A stretch of 64,000 bases of DNA from Sphingomonadales bacterium 39-57-19 (GTDB taxonomy: Bacteria > Pseudomonadota > Alphaproteobacteria > Sphingomonadales > Sphingomonadaceae): positions 62,001 through 126,000 of the forward strand of contig NCJG01000005.1 in assembly GCA_002282385.1 (NCBI GenBank). Reading direction: 5' to 3'. Both the position numbers and the translations under genes were made by a program. Numbering within the stretch: position 1 is the stretch's first letter; every line of letters starts with the position of its first letter. The notes beneath the pieces are model-generated. The model saw only the letters and a program-made list of their open reading frames with translations. It did not search any database and was not told where the DNA came from. Shown here one piece after another: positions 37,461 through 46,779 of this stretch.

Positions 37461-38120
37461 TCAGACCGAGTCGGTTTCGTCAAGCTTCCAGTTGCGGCCA
37501 CCTGACTTAACATCGCGCATGAACGTCCAAATATCATGCGTTTCAACAGCGTCGGTCATCGAACCGCCGATGATATTTCCATCGGCGTCCTTCACCATCG
37601 CAGCGATGTCGGCGTCAAACCGAACGGTAACACGCGCCATTGGATGGTCGTAGCTGGCGTCGACAACACGCACTTCGTCGATCCGCACCAAGCGATTGGC
37701 CAATGTCTCACCGCGCGCTTCGCGGCCATCAATGGCCTCGGCAAAGCTGTCAAAGACATCATCATCGCACAGGAAACGCAGCGCTTCCTTGTCACCACGC
37801 CAATAGGCCTCAAGCACCATTTTATAGGCGGTTTTAGACCCTTCTACGAACAGCCCGAGGTCAAAGCTCCGGTCCGCATTGGCAATTGCCTTGATGCCAC
37901 TTTGCGCAGCCATGTCGACATTTGAGATTTCGTTCGCCGGAATGGCCGCTGCGGCATCAGTGCCTGCAGAAGGCTGACGCAGCATAGGCTGGGCTGTCGT
38001 TTCAATCGGACGGCGCGCAACGGGTTCCTGTTCGTGGCCCGTGCGCTTACCAAGCACCGAGTAAAGCCGAAGGCCGAGGAACGCTGCAACAAGAGCAAGC
38101 AATACAATAGTGAACGTCAC
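37461..38120 (-). CDS. Tim44-like membrane-anchored protein (TimA type)
   Basis: 219 residues from GTG 38120, preceded by GGAGG at good spacing; an ATG six codons earlier is an alternative. One N-terminal membrane helix (FTIVLLALVAAFLGLRLYSVLG), a low-complexity linker, then a Tim44-like C-terminal domain from about residue 85 (KMVLEAYWRGDKEALRFLCDD, MARVTVRFDADIAAMV, IWTFMRD). Alphaproteobacterial relatives of mitochondrial Tim44 are thought to aid envelope protein handling. Divergent from secB. Confidence 0.88.
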   Translation of the reverse strand: MTFTIVLLALVAAFLGLRLYSVLGKRTGHEQEPVARRPIETTAQPMLRQPSAGTDAAAAIPANEISNVDMAAQSGIKAIANADRSFDLGLFVEGSKTAYKMVLEAYWRGDKEALRFLCDDDVFDSFAEAIDGREARGETLANRLVRIDEVRVVDASYDHPMARVTVRFDADIAAMVKDADGNIIGGSMTDAVETHDIWTFMRDVKSGGRNWKLDETDSV

Positions 38121-38366
38121 AACGCCTCCATGCGCCAAATAAGTCCGGCATATAATTTCGATGGTATGGAATATCGCCCATCCAGCTCCGCCTCAATACC
38201 ATATAAGCACTAATGTTGAGGGTTCAAAGGGCTTTACCCAAAGAAAAGTGCGGCTTGCCGCATGTGCAACAATGATTGCCCTTTGCCGGTCACCCTGCTA
38301 GGCGCGACGGCCATAAGGGGGCGCGATTTGGCGTCCATGACAATCAATAGGAAAGCACGACATCAC
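38121..38366. promoter_or_regulatory. Divergent region between the Tim44-like gene and secB
   Basis: 246 bases. It contains an inverted pair ATGGTAT/ATACCAT around 38164-38201 and a small hairpin TGCGGCTTGCCGCA near 38250. No confident promoter boxes. It must carry the start signals for both genes. Confidence 0.4.
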
Positions 38367-38876
38367 ATGGCTGACGAAGCAGGCACCATCGTTTCCGAAA
38401 ATGTAAAAGCCAATGGCGCAGATACCGCACCTGCAGTGGGTATGTTGAACCAATATATCAAGGACTTGTCGGTAGAAAACCCACATGCTCCGCACAGCTT
38501 TAACTGGGAAGTGACCCCGCAAATCGACGTCCAGGTGAACATTCTGGCCAATGCCATCACGGATGAAGTGCACGAAATCACCCTGAAACTCGCGGTCAAA
38601 GCCGAAAGCGAAAATGGCGTCCATTTCTCGGTCGAGCTCGAGTACGGCACGCTATTTGGTCTGCGCAATGTCAGCGACGAGCAAGCGCACCCGTTCCTTT
38701 TCGGTGAAGCACCGCGTTTGATGTTCCCGTTTGCACGCCGGATTGTTGCCGACGCGGTTCGCGATGCAGGCTATCCGCCGCTCGTTCTCGAGCCGATTGA
38801 TTTCAACGCATTGTATATCCAGCAGCTCACGCAAGCACAGCAGATGGCAGAAACGCAGCCTGCAGGCGAAGCCTGA
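38367..38876 (+). CDS. secB: Protein-export chaperone SecB
   Basis: 169 residues from the ATG at 38367. Family core: MLNQYIKDLSVENPHAP, VQVNILANAITDEVHEITLKL, VELEYGTLFGL and the hydrophobic C-terminal part EAPRLMFPFARRIVADAVRD with GYPPLVLEPIDFNALY. SecB is a tetrameric cytosolic chaperone that passes unfolded exported proteins to SecA. The unstructured acidic tail is somewhat long. A 23-base gap separates it from murJ. Confidence 0.95.
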   Translation: MADEAGTIVSENVKANGADTAPAVGMLNQYIKDLSVENPHAPHSFNWEVTPQIDVQVNILANAITDEVHEITLKLAVKAESENGVHFSVELEYGTLFGLRNVSDEQAHPFLFGEAPRLMFPFARRIVADAVRDAGYPPLVLEPIDFNALYIQQLTQAQQMAETQPAGEA

Positions 38877-38899
38877 AGCTGAAGGCGCCAGGTGAACAT

Positions 38900-40507
38900 A
38901 TGAGCCTGGTTCGCAACAGCATTACCATTGGGGGGCTGACTTTGGTCAGCCGCGTGCTTGGCCTTGTGCGCGACATGTTGATGGCGCGCTATGTCGGTGC
39001 AGGCCTTGCGTCTGACGCGTTTCTGATTGCGTGGCGGTTGCCCAATCTGTTTCGTGCATTGTTCGCCGAAGGCGCGTTCGCAGCGGTTTTTGTCCCTCTG
39101 TTCAACAAGAAAATGACCGAGGCGGAACGCGAAAAGGCACAATCGGGCCTGACCGCCGCGCGGACATTCGCGAGCCAAGTGCTGTCGGTGCTTTTCCCGT
39201 TTCTGGTGCTGTTCACAGGCGTCATGATGCTGACGGCGGGTCCCGTTGTCTGGGCGATGACCGGCGGATTTCCCGATGGCGGGCCGGAGAAATTTGCGCT
39301 CGCACGGCATCTGACGATTATCACCTTTCCTTATCTTGCGCTCATCTCGTTGGTGTCGCTGCTGGGCGGCATATTGAATTCGCTGAACCGTTTCTGGGTC
39401 AATGCCGCTGCGCCGATATTGCTGAATATCTGCATGATTATCGCGCTGATTTTCTTCCGTGGTGACAGCGAAGTTGAAACGGCGGTCACGCAGGCGATAG
39501 CGGTCACCGTGTCCGGCGCGCTCCAATTGCTGTGGCTGATGTGGGCGTGCCACCGCGCAGGGGCTAGCCTGAAGCTTGCATGGCCGCGTCTAACGCCCGA
39601 CGTAAAATTGATGCTCGCATTGATTGCGCCGGCAGCGATTGGCCAAGGCGCCATTCAATTCAATCTTCTTATATCAACCTCGCTCGCCGCGCGGTTCTTG
39701 CCAGAAGGATCGGTATCATGGCTCTATTATGCGGACCGTTTGAACCAGCTGCCATTGGGATTGATTGGCATCGCCATTGGCACAGCGATCCTGCCCGCGC
39801 TTTCGAGGCAAATCGCCGGAGCGGATAGCAAGGCAGCGTCAGACACGCAAAATCGCGCCGTCGAACTGGCGTTGTTTTTTGCCATGCCCGCGACGGCGGC
39901 TCTAATCATATCGGCGATACCAATCGTCCATGGCATATTTGAACATGGTGCGTTCACAGCCGCCGATACGCGGGGGACGGCCGCGGTGCTGATGGCTTTC
40001 TCCGCCGGCGTGCCGGCTTATGTCCTCATCAAGGTGCTGACGCCCGGATTTTATGCGCGCAGCGACACCAAAACGCCGCTGCGGTTGGCTTTGTGGTCGA
40101 TGTTGGTGAACCTTATCGGCAACCTCATTCTTATTTGGCCGCTCGCACATATCGGCGTTGGCGTTGCGACCGCGATATCGGCTTGGGTCAATGTCGTCTT
40201 GCTTTGGATCACCTTGCGCAAACGCGGGCATATCGCGGTCGATGCGCGGCTCAAGCAAAAGGCGTGGCGCATCGTTCTGGCCGCGGCATTGATGGGTGTC
40301 GCGCTGTTTTTCGGCAATGAAATCATTGAAGACCAATTGGGCACGGGATTGTGGCGACGCATCGCTGTGCTGTCGGTTCTCGTCAGCGCTGGCGGCGCTG
40401 TATATGCGCTGGCCATATTGCTTTTCGGCGCTTACCGCATTCAAGAATTAAAATCCCTGTTCCGCAGGCGTGCAGCCTCGCCCGCGGCCAATATAAGCGA
40501 GTCATAA
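38900..40507 (+). CDS. murJ: Lipid II flippase MurJ
   Basis: 535 residues with about 14 membrane segments. Starts [30 protein letters not shown], the typical MurJ first-helix region, followed by [22 protein letters not shown] with conserved Arg residues lining the cavity, and later [13 protein letters not shown]. It moves lipid II across the inner membrane for cell-wall synthesis. AGGTGA precedes the ATG. Two bases separate it from trpS, so the two share a transcript. Confidence 0.95.
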   Translation: MSLVRNSITIGGLTLVSRVLGLVRDMLMARYVGAGLASDAFLIAWRLPNLFRALFAEGAFAAVFVPLFNKKMTEAEREKAQSGLTAARTFASQVLSVLFPFLVLFTGVMMLTAGPVVWAMTGGFPDGGPEKFALARHLTIITFPYLALISLVSLLGGILNSLNRFWVNAAAPILLNICMIIALIFFRGDSEVETAVTQAIAVTVSGALQLLWLMWACHRAGASLKLAWPRLTPDVKLMLALIAPAAIGQGAIQFNLLISTSLAARFLPEGSVSWLYYADRLNQLPLGLIGIAIGTAILPALSRQIAGADSKAASDTQNRAVELALFFAMPATAALIISAIPIVHGIFEHGAFTAADTRGTAAVLMAFSAGVPAYVLIKVLTPGFYARSDTKTPLRLALWSMLVNLIGNLILIWPLAHIGVGVATAISAWVNVVLLWITLRKRGHIAVDARLKQKAWRIVLAAALMGVALFFGNEIIEDQLGTGLWRRIAVLSVLVSAGGAVYALAILLFGAYRIQELKSLFRRRAASPAANISES

Positions 40508-40509
40508 TC

Positions 40510-41508
40510 ATGCGCGTCGTTTCTGGCATTCAACCCACCGGCAATCTGCATCTGGGCAATTATCTGGGCGCGATCCGCAACTGGGTGAAAATGCAGGATG
40601 AAATGGAATGCCTGTATTTCCTTGCCGATTTACACGCGATTTCCATGCCGCATGATCCGGCCGAATTGACCGCGAACACGCGCGAGATGGCCGCGGCCTT
40701 GCTCGCGTGCGGACTGGACACCGACAAGGCGATATTGTTCAACCAAGCGCAGGTCCCTGCCCATGCAGAGCTTCAGTGGTTGCTCACCGGCACAGCGCGC
40801 ATGGGTTGGCTGAACCGGATGACCCAGTTCAAGGACAAGTCGGGCAAGAACCGCGAAGGCGCCAGCATTGCGCTGTTCACCTACCCCGTGCTTCAGGCTG
40901 CCGACGTCTTATTATATCAGGCGACGCATGTTCCGGTCGGTGAAGACCAAAAACAACATTTGGAACTGGCGCGCGACATTGCCCAGAAATTCAACACCGA
41001 TTTCGGCAACGGCACCGATATCTTCACCTTGCCGGACCCCATCATTCCCAAAGAAACCGCGCGCATCATGTCGCTGCGCGATGGCAGTTCGAAAATGTCG
41101 AAGTCTGATCCAAGCGATATGAGCCGGATTAACCTGATCGACGATGCCGACACCATCCTGAGCAAAATCAAGAAGGCCAAGACCGACCCTGAGCCGCTTC
41201 CGTCGGAGCCTGCGGGCCTTGAAGGCCGCCCCGAGGCGAAAAATCTTGTGGGTATTTATGCCGCCTTTGCCGATGAGACTGTTGAGGCGACACTATCGCA
41301 GTTCGGCGGTCAGGGCTTTGGCGCATTCAAACCGGCATTGGCCGAAATCGTCATTGAACATCTGCGCCCCATTTCAGAGCGCTTCGCTGTTCTGAAGGAT
41401 GACCACGAGCAAATAGACGCTGCGCTTGCCAAGGGGGCAGCGAAAGCGCGTGAACTTGGCGGGCCGACATTGAAGGCAGCGTATGCCGCGCTTGGTCTGC
41501 TGCGCTAA
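40510..41508 (+). CDS. trpS: Tryptophan-tRNA ligase
   Basis: 332 residues from the ATG at 40510. Class I synthetase signatures: [16 protein letters not shown] (the HIGH-type HLGN) and [13 protein letters not shown] (KMSKS). Also [16 protein letters not shown] and [19 protein letters not shown], which is typical of bacterial TrpRS. It charges tRNA-Trp. The murJ-trpS pairing is common in alphaproteobacteria. The frame extends left into murJ but that part is not coding. Confidence 0.96.
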   Translation: MRVVSGIQPTGNLHLGNYLGAIRNWVKMQDEMECLYFLADLHAISMPHDPAELTANTREMAAALLACGLDTDKAILFNQAQVPAHAELQWLLTGTARMGWLNRMTQFKDKSGKNREGASIALFTYPVLQAADVLLYQATHVPVGEDQKQHLELARDIAQKFNTDFGNGTDIFTLPDPIIPKETARIMSLRDGSSKMSKSDPSDMSRINLIDDADTILSKIKKAKTDPEPLPSEPAGLEGRPEAKNLVGIYAAFADETVEATLSQFGGQGFGAFKPALAEIVIEHLRPISERFAVLKDDHEQIDAALAKGAAKARELGGPTLKAAYAALGLLR

Positions 41509-41609
41509 ATTGTGCGCTAGTGCCGTTCAACCACAGTTCAGCGAAACTATCCTAAACAAAACGCGTTATGCTATACATGGCGTTCGGTCGCTGCTTTGAG
41601 GATTTGAAA

Positions 41610-42266
41610 ATGATAAAAAAGGTCGCAACTTTTCTTGCTCCCATGGCATTGCTGGCACTTAGTGCCTGTGCAACGCCGTTTAACGCCGACGTCTCGCGGT
41701 TTCAGGAATTGCCCGCACCGCAAGGCCAGACCTTTGTTATCCGCGCGGCCAACCCGGACAATGCAGGCGGCATTGAATTCGGCCAATATGCGGCTTTGGT
41801 TGCAAGCGAGCTTCAGGAAATTGGTTATGTACCCGCGTCGGGCGCAAATGCCGATATGACCGTCTCGCTCGATTATGCGGTCGATCAGGGCAAGGAACGC
41901 AACATCGTTCGGCAAGATCCGTTTTATGACCCTTATTGGGGCTTTGGCAGCTTTTACCGGCCCTATGTCGTGCGCACCCGTCGCGGCGCGCGTTACGTCG
42001 TCGGCTATTATGATCCATTCCTGTATAGCGGCTTCAACCGCCCCTATGAAATCGACAGCTTCACGGTATTCACGGCCAATCTCGATATGAAGATTGACCG
42101 TAACGGCGACGGCAAACGCTTGTTTGAAGGCAAGGCGGAAGCCAAGTCACGGTCAAACAAGTTGCCTTATCTGGTGCCAAATCTGGTTGAGGCGATGTTT
42201 ACAGGATTTCCCGGCAATGGCGGCGAAACGGTCCGCATCTCGGTTGCGCCAGAGGAAAAGCGCTAA
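41610..42266 (+). CDS. DUF4136 lipoprotein
   Basis: 218 residues from the ATG at 41610 with GAGG eight bases upstream; an earlier in-frame ATG at 41568 would spoil the signal. Lipobox LLALSACATP (Cys near residue 20). The body follows the DUF4136 pattern: TFVIRAANPDNAGGIEFGQYA, ADMTVSLDYAVD, Tyr/Pro-rich FYDPYWGFGSFYRPY, and a closing LVEAMFTGFPGNGGETVRI. An outer-membrane or periplasmic lipoprotein without assigned function. Confidence 0.82.
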   Translation: MIKKVATFLAPMALLALSACATPFNADVSRFQELPAPQGQTFVIRAANPDNAGGIEFGQYAALVASELQEIGYVPASGANADMTVSLDYAVDQGKERNIVRQDPFYDPYWGFGSFYRPYVVRTRRGARYVVGYYDPFLYSGFNRPYEIDSFTVFTANLDMKIDRNGDGKRLFEGKAEAKSRSNKLPYLVPNLVEAMFTGFPGNGGETVRISVAPEEKR

Positions 42267-42309
42267 TCTACTCACCTAAGCACGCGGCAAAATCGGCTAA
42301 GCTTGCGGA

Positions 42310-43404
42310 TCAGACCCCACAGCTCAGCTCGGTTTGGCCATAGGCGGTGCCCTCACCGCGGGTGCCGGATATGCCGGCGTACAGTTCCGTTGCCCTGAAT
42401 ATGCCATCGGGCCCGATGTTGAATCCATTGTCGCGAAAAACGGCGATGACCTTGCCGGGTGGGTCCGCGAAATATAGCGACTGCGATTCATAATGCTGGC
42501 CAAGCGCCGTGAGCGACAATCCATCAAATGAACGGCGCAGGCGCGCATAGCTGCTTTTGCCTTCGACCTTGGCATAGGCTTTTTCGCGTGCAGCCTCGTT
42601 AGCATATTCCTTGGCTTCCAAAGCTTGCCATTGCGCGCGAAGCCGCGCACCAATTTTGGTAAATTCCGCGCCAATCTCACCACTGAAGGCACATGTTTGC
42701 GGATTGAAGCCAATGGCAATCGGCTTACCGCCCAAGCGCGCCAATATGGATTTTCCATCGGCCAGATAGCCGTAGCGATTATCCGGAAGCTTCACCTCAA
42801 TGAAGTCGTCGGCGGTAAGGCCAACCAATTTCAACGTGGTGTCTGCGCGCACCCGATCAATCAGCGCGCTGTCCGACGCCGTCGTCGCCCACACATCAAC
42901 GGGCATATCCACAACCCATGATTGATCGTTCAACAAGCTGACAAGCTCGGGTGGTTTAGACGGTGAAAGATTGACCATCGCGATGAAGCCATTGCCGTCG
43001 CTCAATGCAATCCAACCATCGCCGGGCGCTGAACCCGGCTGAACTACGCCCGTCACTTGCGATCCGCGCGGTAATTTACCCAATATCACGCTGTCGGCAG
43101 TGCTCGGCTTGTCGCGAATATTCGCTTCGGTCATTGTGAAGAAAATTTCGGCCGCGGCCGTCGCGCTTGTGCTCTGATCGGCCGTTGGCGTTACCGATCC
43201 GTTCTGCATGTCATCAAGGACGAACAGCCAGAAATATAAACCCACGAAAACCAGCAGAATAATCAGCGCCGCGACAGGCATCGGCGGTGAACGTTTAGGG
43301 GCAGCCCGGGACACAGGTCGCGCTTTCAGCGAAGCGCCGCAATGGCTACAAAATAGCGCGCGAACCGCATTTGCCGACCCGCATGACGCACAAGATTGTC
43401 CCAT
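42310..43404 (-). CDS. Zinc-ribbon, single-pass membrane protein with SH3-like domain
   Basis: 364 residues. N-terminal zinc ribbon CASCGSANAVRALFCSHCGA (two CxxC knuckles, residues 5-23), basic linker, one membrane helix (about 46-66, PVAALIILLVFVGLYFWLFV), then a bacterial SH3-like domain (about 90-150: EANIRDKPSTADSVILGKLP with GWIALSDGNGFIA) and a C-terminal region of unknown type. The layout suggests a cytosolic metal-binding end and a periplasmic binding end. It follows dnaA on the same strand after 62 bases. Function unknown. Confidence 0.7.
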   Translation of the reverse strand: MGQSCASCGSANAVRALFCSHCGASLKARPVSRAAPKRSPPMPVAALIILLVFVGLYFWLFVLDDMQNGSVTPTADQSTSATAAAEIFFTMTEANIRDKPSTADSVILGKLPRGSQVTGVVQPGSAPGDGWIALSDGNGFIAMVNLSPSKPPELVSLLNDQSWVVDMPVDVWATTASDSALIDRVRADTTLKLVGLTADDFIEVKLPDNRYGYLADGKSILARLGGKPIAIGFNPQTCAFSGEIGAEFTKIGARLRAQWQALEAKEYANEAAREKAYAKVEGKSSYARLRRSFDGLSLTALGQHYESQSLYFADPPGKVIAVFRDNGFNIGPDGIFRATELYAGISGTRGEGTAYGQTELSCGV

Positions 43405-43466
43405 CGCATCCCTTCCGATTCCCTATCAGTGGATAGGCTCTGGAAAGGATGTTGAAAAGAGGTGGA

Positions 43467-44870
43467 TTACGCTTCGAGCTGACGGAGCAGCGCGCGGACA
43501 TCATTGTCCATGTCGCTGTCCTGCTGACGCAAGCCTTCGACCAAGCGCACGGCGTGAATTACCGTCGAATGGTCACGTCCGCCAAATTTGCGTCCGATTT
43601 CCGGATAGCTGCGCGGTGTCATGACCTTGGCGAGATACATGGCAACCTGACGCGGGCGGACAACGGCGCGCGCACGGCGCTTCGATGACATTTCGCTCCG
43701 GTCGATGCGATAATATTCGCATACGGCGCGCTGGATTTCGTCGATGGTGATACGGCGGCGGCACGCGCTCAAAATATCTTTCAGCTGCTCTTCCGCCAAG
43801 GTCCGGGTCACTGGCTTGCCGGTCAACTGGGCATATGCCAGCAACTTGTTCAGGCCACCTTCGAGTTCGCGTACGTTACGGCTGATGGTGCGGGCCAGAA
43901 ATTCGATCACATCTTCACCAACCTGCGCTTCGGGCATGTTGGCAAGGCGTTGTTCGAGAATCAGGCGGCGCAGTTCAAGGTCCGCTGGTTGAATGTCCGC
44001 GACCAGACCCATCGACAGACGCGACAGGATACGCTGATCCACGCCGTCAAGCGCTTGTGGCGCGCGGTCGGCAGCAACGACGAGGCGTTTGCCCGCACCG
44101 ATGATGGCGTCGATGGTGTGGAGGAACTCTTCCTGCGTCGATACCTTGCCGATGATGAACTGAATATCGTCAATCAACAGGACATCGACGGCACGCAAGC
44201 GCGCTTTGAATTCCATGACTTCCTTGCGCCGCATCGCGGTTACAAATTCCATCATGAACTTTTCCGCAGACATATAAATGATCTGCGCGTCGGGGTTCAC
44301 TTCGGCATAAGCATGACCGATGGCATGCATCAGGTGAGTTTTACCCTGACCCGTTGCCGCTTGAAGATAGAGGGGATTGAAAAGCGGCTTGTCTTTCGAC
44401 GCCACGCGTTCTGCAGCGCTGAGCGCGAGAACATTGGTTTGACCTTTAACGAAATTCGCAAACGTCATCCGCGGATCAAGTGCCGAACGTGGCGGCAGAG
44501 CGTCGTTCGCTTCTTGCGCTACAATACGTTCGGCGTTTGTCGACGCACGGAGCAATTCGACGCGCGGTGCACCGGGGCGTGTGCGGATTTTCAGCTGCTT
44601 CACGCTTTTATTGGTGCTCGACCAAGCCAAACGCAGGCGATCGGCATAATGATCCGACACCCAGCTTGCGGAAAAATCGGAGGGCAAAAGAAGTTCGAGC
44701 GTACCCGTCAGGTCACAAAAGTCGCCAAGGGTGATAGAGCGAATCCATTGGCCATATATTTGCGCGCCCAAATCGCGACGCAAGCCAGATGAGATTGTCT
44801 GCCAATCGCCATCAAAACGGGATTTCAACGTCAGGCCGGCATTTTCGCCATGTGGTTGATCTAATGTCAT
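43467..44870 (-). CDS. dnaA: Chromosomal replication initiator DnaA
   Basis: 467 residues from the ATG at 44870 (a TTG at 44912 is an alternative). Domain I about 15-90, AAA+ core with QAATGQGKTHLMHAIGHAY (Walker A; the first Gly of the usual GxxxxGKT is Ala), DVLLIDDIQFI (Walker B), sensor regions, and the C-terminal DNA-binding domain with MYLAKVMTPRSYPEIGRKFGGRDHSTVIHA. DnaA-ATP opens the origin. Upstream lie a 405-base region and the rpsT terminator. Confidence 0.97.
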   Translation of the reverse strand: MTLDQPHGENAGLTLKSRFDGDWQTISSGLRRDLGAQIYGQWIRSITLGDFCDLTGTLELLLPSDFSASWVSDHYADRLRLAWSSTNKSVKQLKIRTRPGAPRVELLRASTNAERIVAQEANDALPPRSALDPRMTFANFVKGQTNVLALSAAERVASKDKPLFNPLYLQAATGQGKTHLMHAIGHAYAEVNPDAQIIYMSAEKFMMEFVTAMRRKEVMEFKARLRAVDVLLIDDIQFIIGKVSTQEEFLHTIDAIIGAGKRLVVAADRAPQALDGVDQRILSRLSMGLVADIQPADLELRRLILEQRLANMPEAQVGEDVIEFLARTISRNVRELEGGLNKLLAYAQLTGKPVTRTLAEEQLKDILSACRRRITIDEIQRAVCEYYRIDRSEMSSKRRARAVVRPRQVAMYLAKVMTPRSYPEIGRKFGGRDHSTVIHAVRLVEGLRQQDSDMDNDVRALLRQLEA

Positions 44871-45275
44871 TTGCGATACTGCTTTATTTTCGGCCAACGT
44901 GCCTGCCCCCAATTTTCCACCCCATCCAGATCAACACAACCGCGCGCTATCTGCCCACATGCGAAGCACACAGACAGTCACTGTGCATTTGTTGCCAAAT
45001 GCAGCAGTCGCGATGTCCGATTCTCCATGTGAGGCACTGCCAGACTGTCGTCATGCATTGCTGGAAACAGTTTCTTAGACCGCTCGAAACGAGTCGATCA
45101 AGTGCAGCGCTGCAAAAAAACTGAAATAAATGGCATTGACTCGGCGACAGCCAAGCAAATGTGTTATTTAATTTGTAAGCATTTAATTTTGCTCACTTTT
45201 TTGTAAAAACCCCTGTGGATATCTTCCGAATCGCGGGAAATCCGTCGCCTTTGCCTTTGTGACAGCGGGTAATAA
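44871..45275. promoter_or_regulatory. dnaA upstream region, possible DnaA-binding/origin-like segment
   Basis: No gene in this 405-base stretch. It contains one near-consensus DnaA box (TGTGGATAT at 45214-45222, one base off TGTGGATAA), an AT-rich tract at about 45171-45205 with two direct ATTTAATTT copies, and other TGTG-containing sites (TGTGCATTT near 44993). It must hold the dnaA promoter. Whether it is also part of the origin is open, since one good box is too few to claim oriC. Confidence 0.4.
45214..45222 (+). promoter_or_regulatory. Near-consensus DnaA box upstream of dnaA
   Basis: TGTGGATAT differs by one base from the TGTGGATAA complement of the DnaA box TTATCCACA. Its place upstream of dnaA fits autoregulation. 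Single-site evidence only. Confidence 0.35.
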
Positions 45276-45303
45276 AAAACCCGCCGGGAAAACGGCGGGT
45301 TTC
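45276..45303 (-). terminator. Intrinsic terminator of rpsT
   Basis: Stem AAACCCGCCG / CGGCGGGTTT with a GGAAAA loop, followed on the minus strand by a T run (TTTTTTATTA). It lies about 40 bases after the rpsT stop and separates rpsT transcription from dnaA. Confidence 0.9.
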
Positions 45304-45342
45304 AAATTTTAAGACTGGACCAGCCAGCCTGTAGAACATGGG

Positions 45343-45606
45343 TTAGGCGAGACCGCCAACCGCCTTTGTGAGGCGACCAAATTTGCGCGATGCTGTGTTC
45401 TTATGCAGAACGCCCTTGGATACGCCACGTGCCAGTTCAGGCTGCGCAGCAGCGAGTGCAGCAGCGGCTGCCGACTTGTCACCGAGTTCAATCGCCGATT
45501 CGACCTTTTTGATAAAGGTACGGATGCGGCTGACGCGTGCGCCATTGACTTCGGTGCGACGCGCATTGCGACGGATACGCTTTTTTGCTTGCGGCGTATT
45601 GGCCAT
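45343..45606 (-). CDS. rpsT: 30S ribosomal protein S20
   Basis: 87 residues starting [17 protein letters not shown], with [19 protein letters not shown] and the ending [20 protein letters not shown], all typical of S20. It binds 16S rRNA early in 30S assembly. GAGGA precedes the ATG. The rpsT-dnaA neighbourhood is conserved in many alphaproteobacteria. A strong terminator follows. Confidence 0.97.
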   Translation of the reverse strand: MANTPQAKKRIRRNARRTEVNGARVSRIRTFIKKVESAIELGDKSAAAAALAAAQPELARGVSKGVLHKNTASRKFGRLTKAVGGLA

Positions 45607-45670
45607 TTTTATCCTCGAATTTCGATATTTGCGGAGACGTCTTTATGAAACACGTCCGTTGAAGGTGCGG

Positions 45671-45699
45671 CCCTTAACCCTGCCTAACAGATTCGTCAA
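45671..45699 (-). promoter_or_regulatory. Possible rpsT promoter
   Basis: On the minus strand TTGACG (45699-45694), a 17-base spacer and TAAGGG (45676-45671). The -35 is good, the -10 poor. It would give a leader of about 60 bases before rpsT and lies just outside the mutM stop. Confidence 0.35.
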
Positions 45700-45714
45700 C
45701 CTCGAAATACCGCA

Positions 45715-46527
45715 CTATCGCTGACATTTCGCGCAGTAAAAGGTCGAGCGCCCCGAATCAACGCGCCGTTGAACAGGCGCACCGCAACCGCAGTCCTGCC
45801 CTTCACGGCCATAGGCGCGCCAATCCTTGGCAAAGTAGCCAAGTTCCCCGTCGGGTGCAGCAAAGTCACGCAAGGTCGATCCGCCAGCCGCGATCGCCGC
45901 CGTCAGCACCTCTTTGATTGCCACAACAAGCCGCACTAGCCGCGGCTTGCTAATCGAGCTGGCGGGCGCCCGCGGGTCAATGCCCGCCATGTGCAGTGCC
46001 TCACACACATAGATATTGCCCAAGCCCGCGACGATATTCTGGTTGAGCAACATCGCCTTAATAGGCGCCTTGCGGTCGTGCAGCGCGTCGCGCAGCACAG
46101 TTGCGTCAAATGCCGGCGACAAAGGCTCCGGACCCATTTTTTCAAAAAAGCGATAGCTGTCCAATTGGGCCGAATCGATAATGTCGAGCGAACCAAAGCG
46201 GCGGTGGTCATTCAAAGCCACAACCCGGCCGCTGGCTGTTTCCAGAATGAAATGGTCATGCTTTTCGATTTCCGCAGGATCAACACGCCATCGTCCGGAC
46301 ATGCCCAAATGGAATATCAACGTATCCTCACGGTCGGTATGGATAAGGCCATATTTGGCGCGCCGCCCAAGCGTATCGATTCGCGCGCCCGTCAGGCGCT
46401 GACGCAGGTCGACCGGGATGGGCCAGCGCAAGTCCGCACGGCGCGGTTCCGCGCGGACGATAATCTCGCCTTCAAGCACCGAACGCAAGCCGGCGACTGT
46501 GGTTTCCACTTCAGGTAATTCTGGCAT
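45715..46527 (-). CDS. mutM: Formamidopyrimidine-DNA glycosylase MutM/Fpg
   Basis: 270 residues from the ATG at 46527, chosen because the mature enzyme needs Pro right after Met (MPELPEVETTVAGLR). Catalytic Pro1/Glu2, then HLGMSGRW, NDHRRFGSLD, the helix-two-turn-helix LNQNIVAGLGNIYVCEAL and a C-terminal four-Cys zinc finger (CGCGAPVQRRVDSGRSTFYC). It removes 8-oxoG and other oxidised purines. Its upstream region is occupied by the 194-bp inverted-repeat element. Confidence 0.96.
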   Translation of the reverse strand: MPELPEVETTVAGLRSVLEGEIIVRAEPRRADLRWPIPVDLRQRLTGARIDTLGRRAKYGLIHTDREDTLIFHLGMSGRWRVDPAEIEKHDHFILETASGRVVALNDHRRFGSLDIIDSAQLDSYRFFEKMGPEPLSPAFDATVLRDALHDRKAPIKAMLLNQNIVAGLGNIYVCEALHMAGIDPRAPASSISKPRLVRLVVAIKEVLTAAIAAGGSTLRDFAAPDGELGYFAKDWRAYGREGQDCGCGAPVQRRVDSGRSTFYCAKCQR

Positions 46528-46541
46528 ATCGTTTTGCACCC

Positions 46542-46735
46542 AGGGTCAGGACCTATTGAATGCACCATCGCGGCGTCAAAATGGCAAAGATATCGAAGTA
46601 AAATGTCCGCCGCAGGCAGTTATTCTGCCTGCAAGGGCATTTTGCTTTGAGATCGAACTAAGTCCCGCGCTTACCGCCCCGCACTGAACAATATGGCCTC
46701 AAACCGCGATGGTGCATTTAATAGGTCCTGACCCT
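46542..46735. repeat. 194-bp element with 32-bp terminal inverted repeats
   Basis: The left arm 46542-46573 begins AGGGTCAGGACCTATT. The right arm 46704-46735 is its reverse complement with one mismatch in 32. The interior carries a perfect 8-bp hairpin GCAGGCAG/CTGCCTGC (around 46612-46632), nested in a longer AAAATG.../...CATTTT pairing. No reading frame of note. It fills nearly the whole divergent mutM-ubiE region and looks like a miniature non-autonomous mobile element or REP-type repeat. No clear target-site duplication. The outer 17 bases recur at 4002-4018. Confidence 0.75.
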
Positions 46736-46779
46736 AACAGCCTTTGCGACTGGCGCAACAATCGGCTAGAGGCTGCAGA

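Noticed and set aside
43950..44792. 280-residue plus-strand frame
   Set aside because: Antisense to dnaA with no motif of its own.
45167..45204. Possible CtrA site (TTAA pair) upstream of dnaA
   Set aside because: The two TTAA elements are 11 bases apart rather than the 7 expected for a CtrA box.
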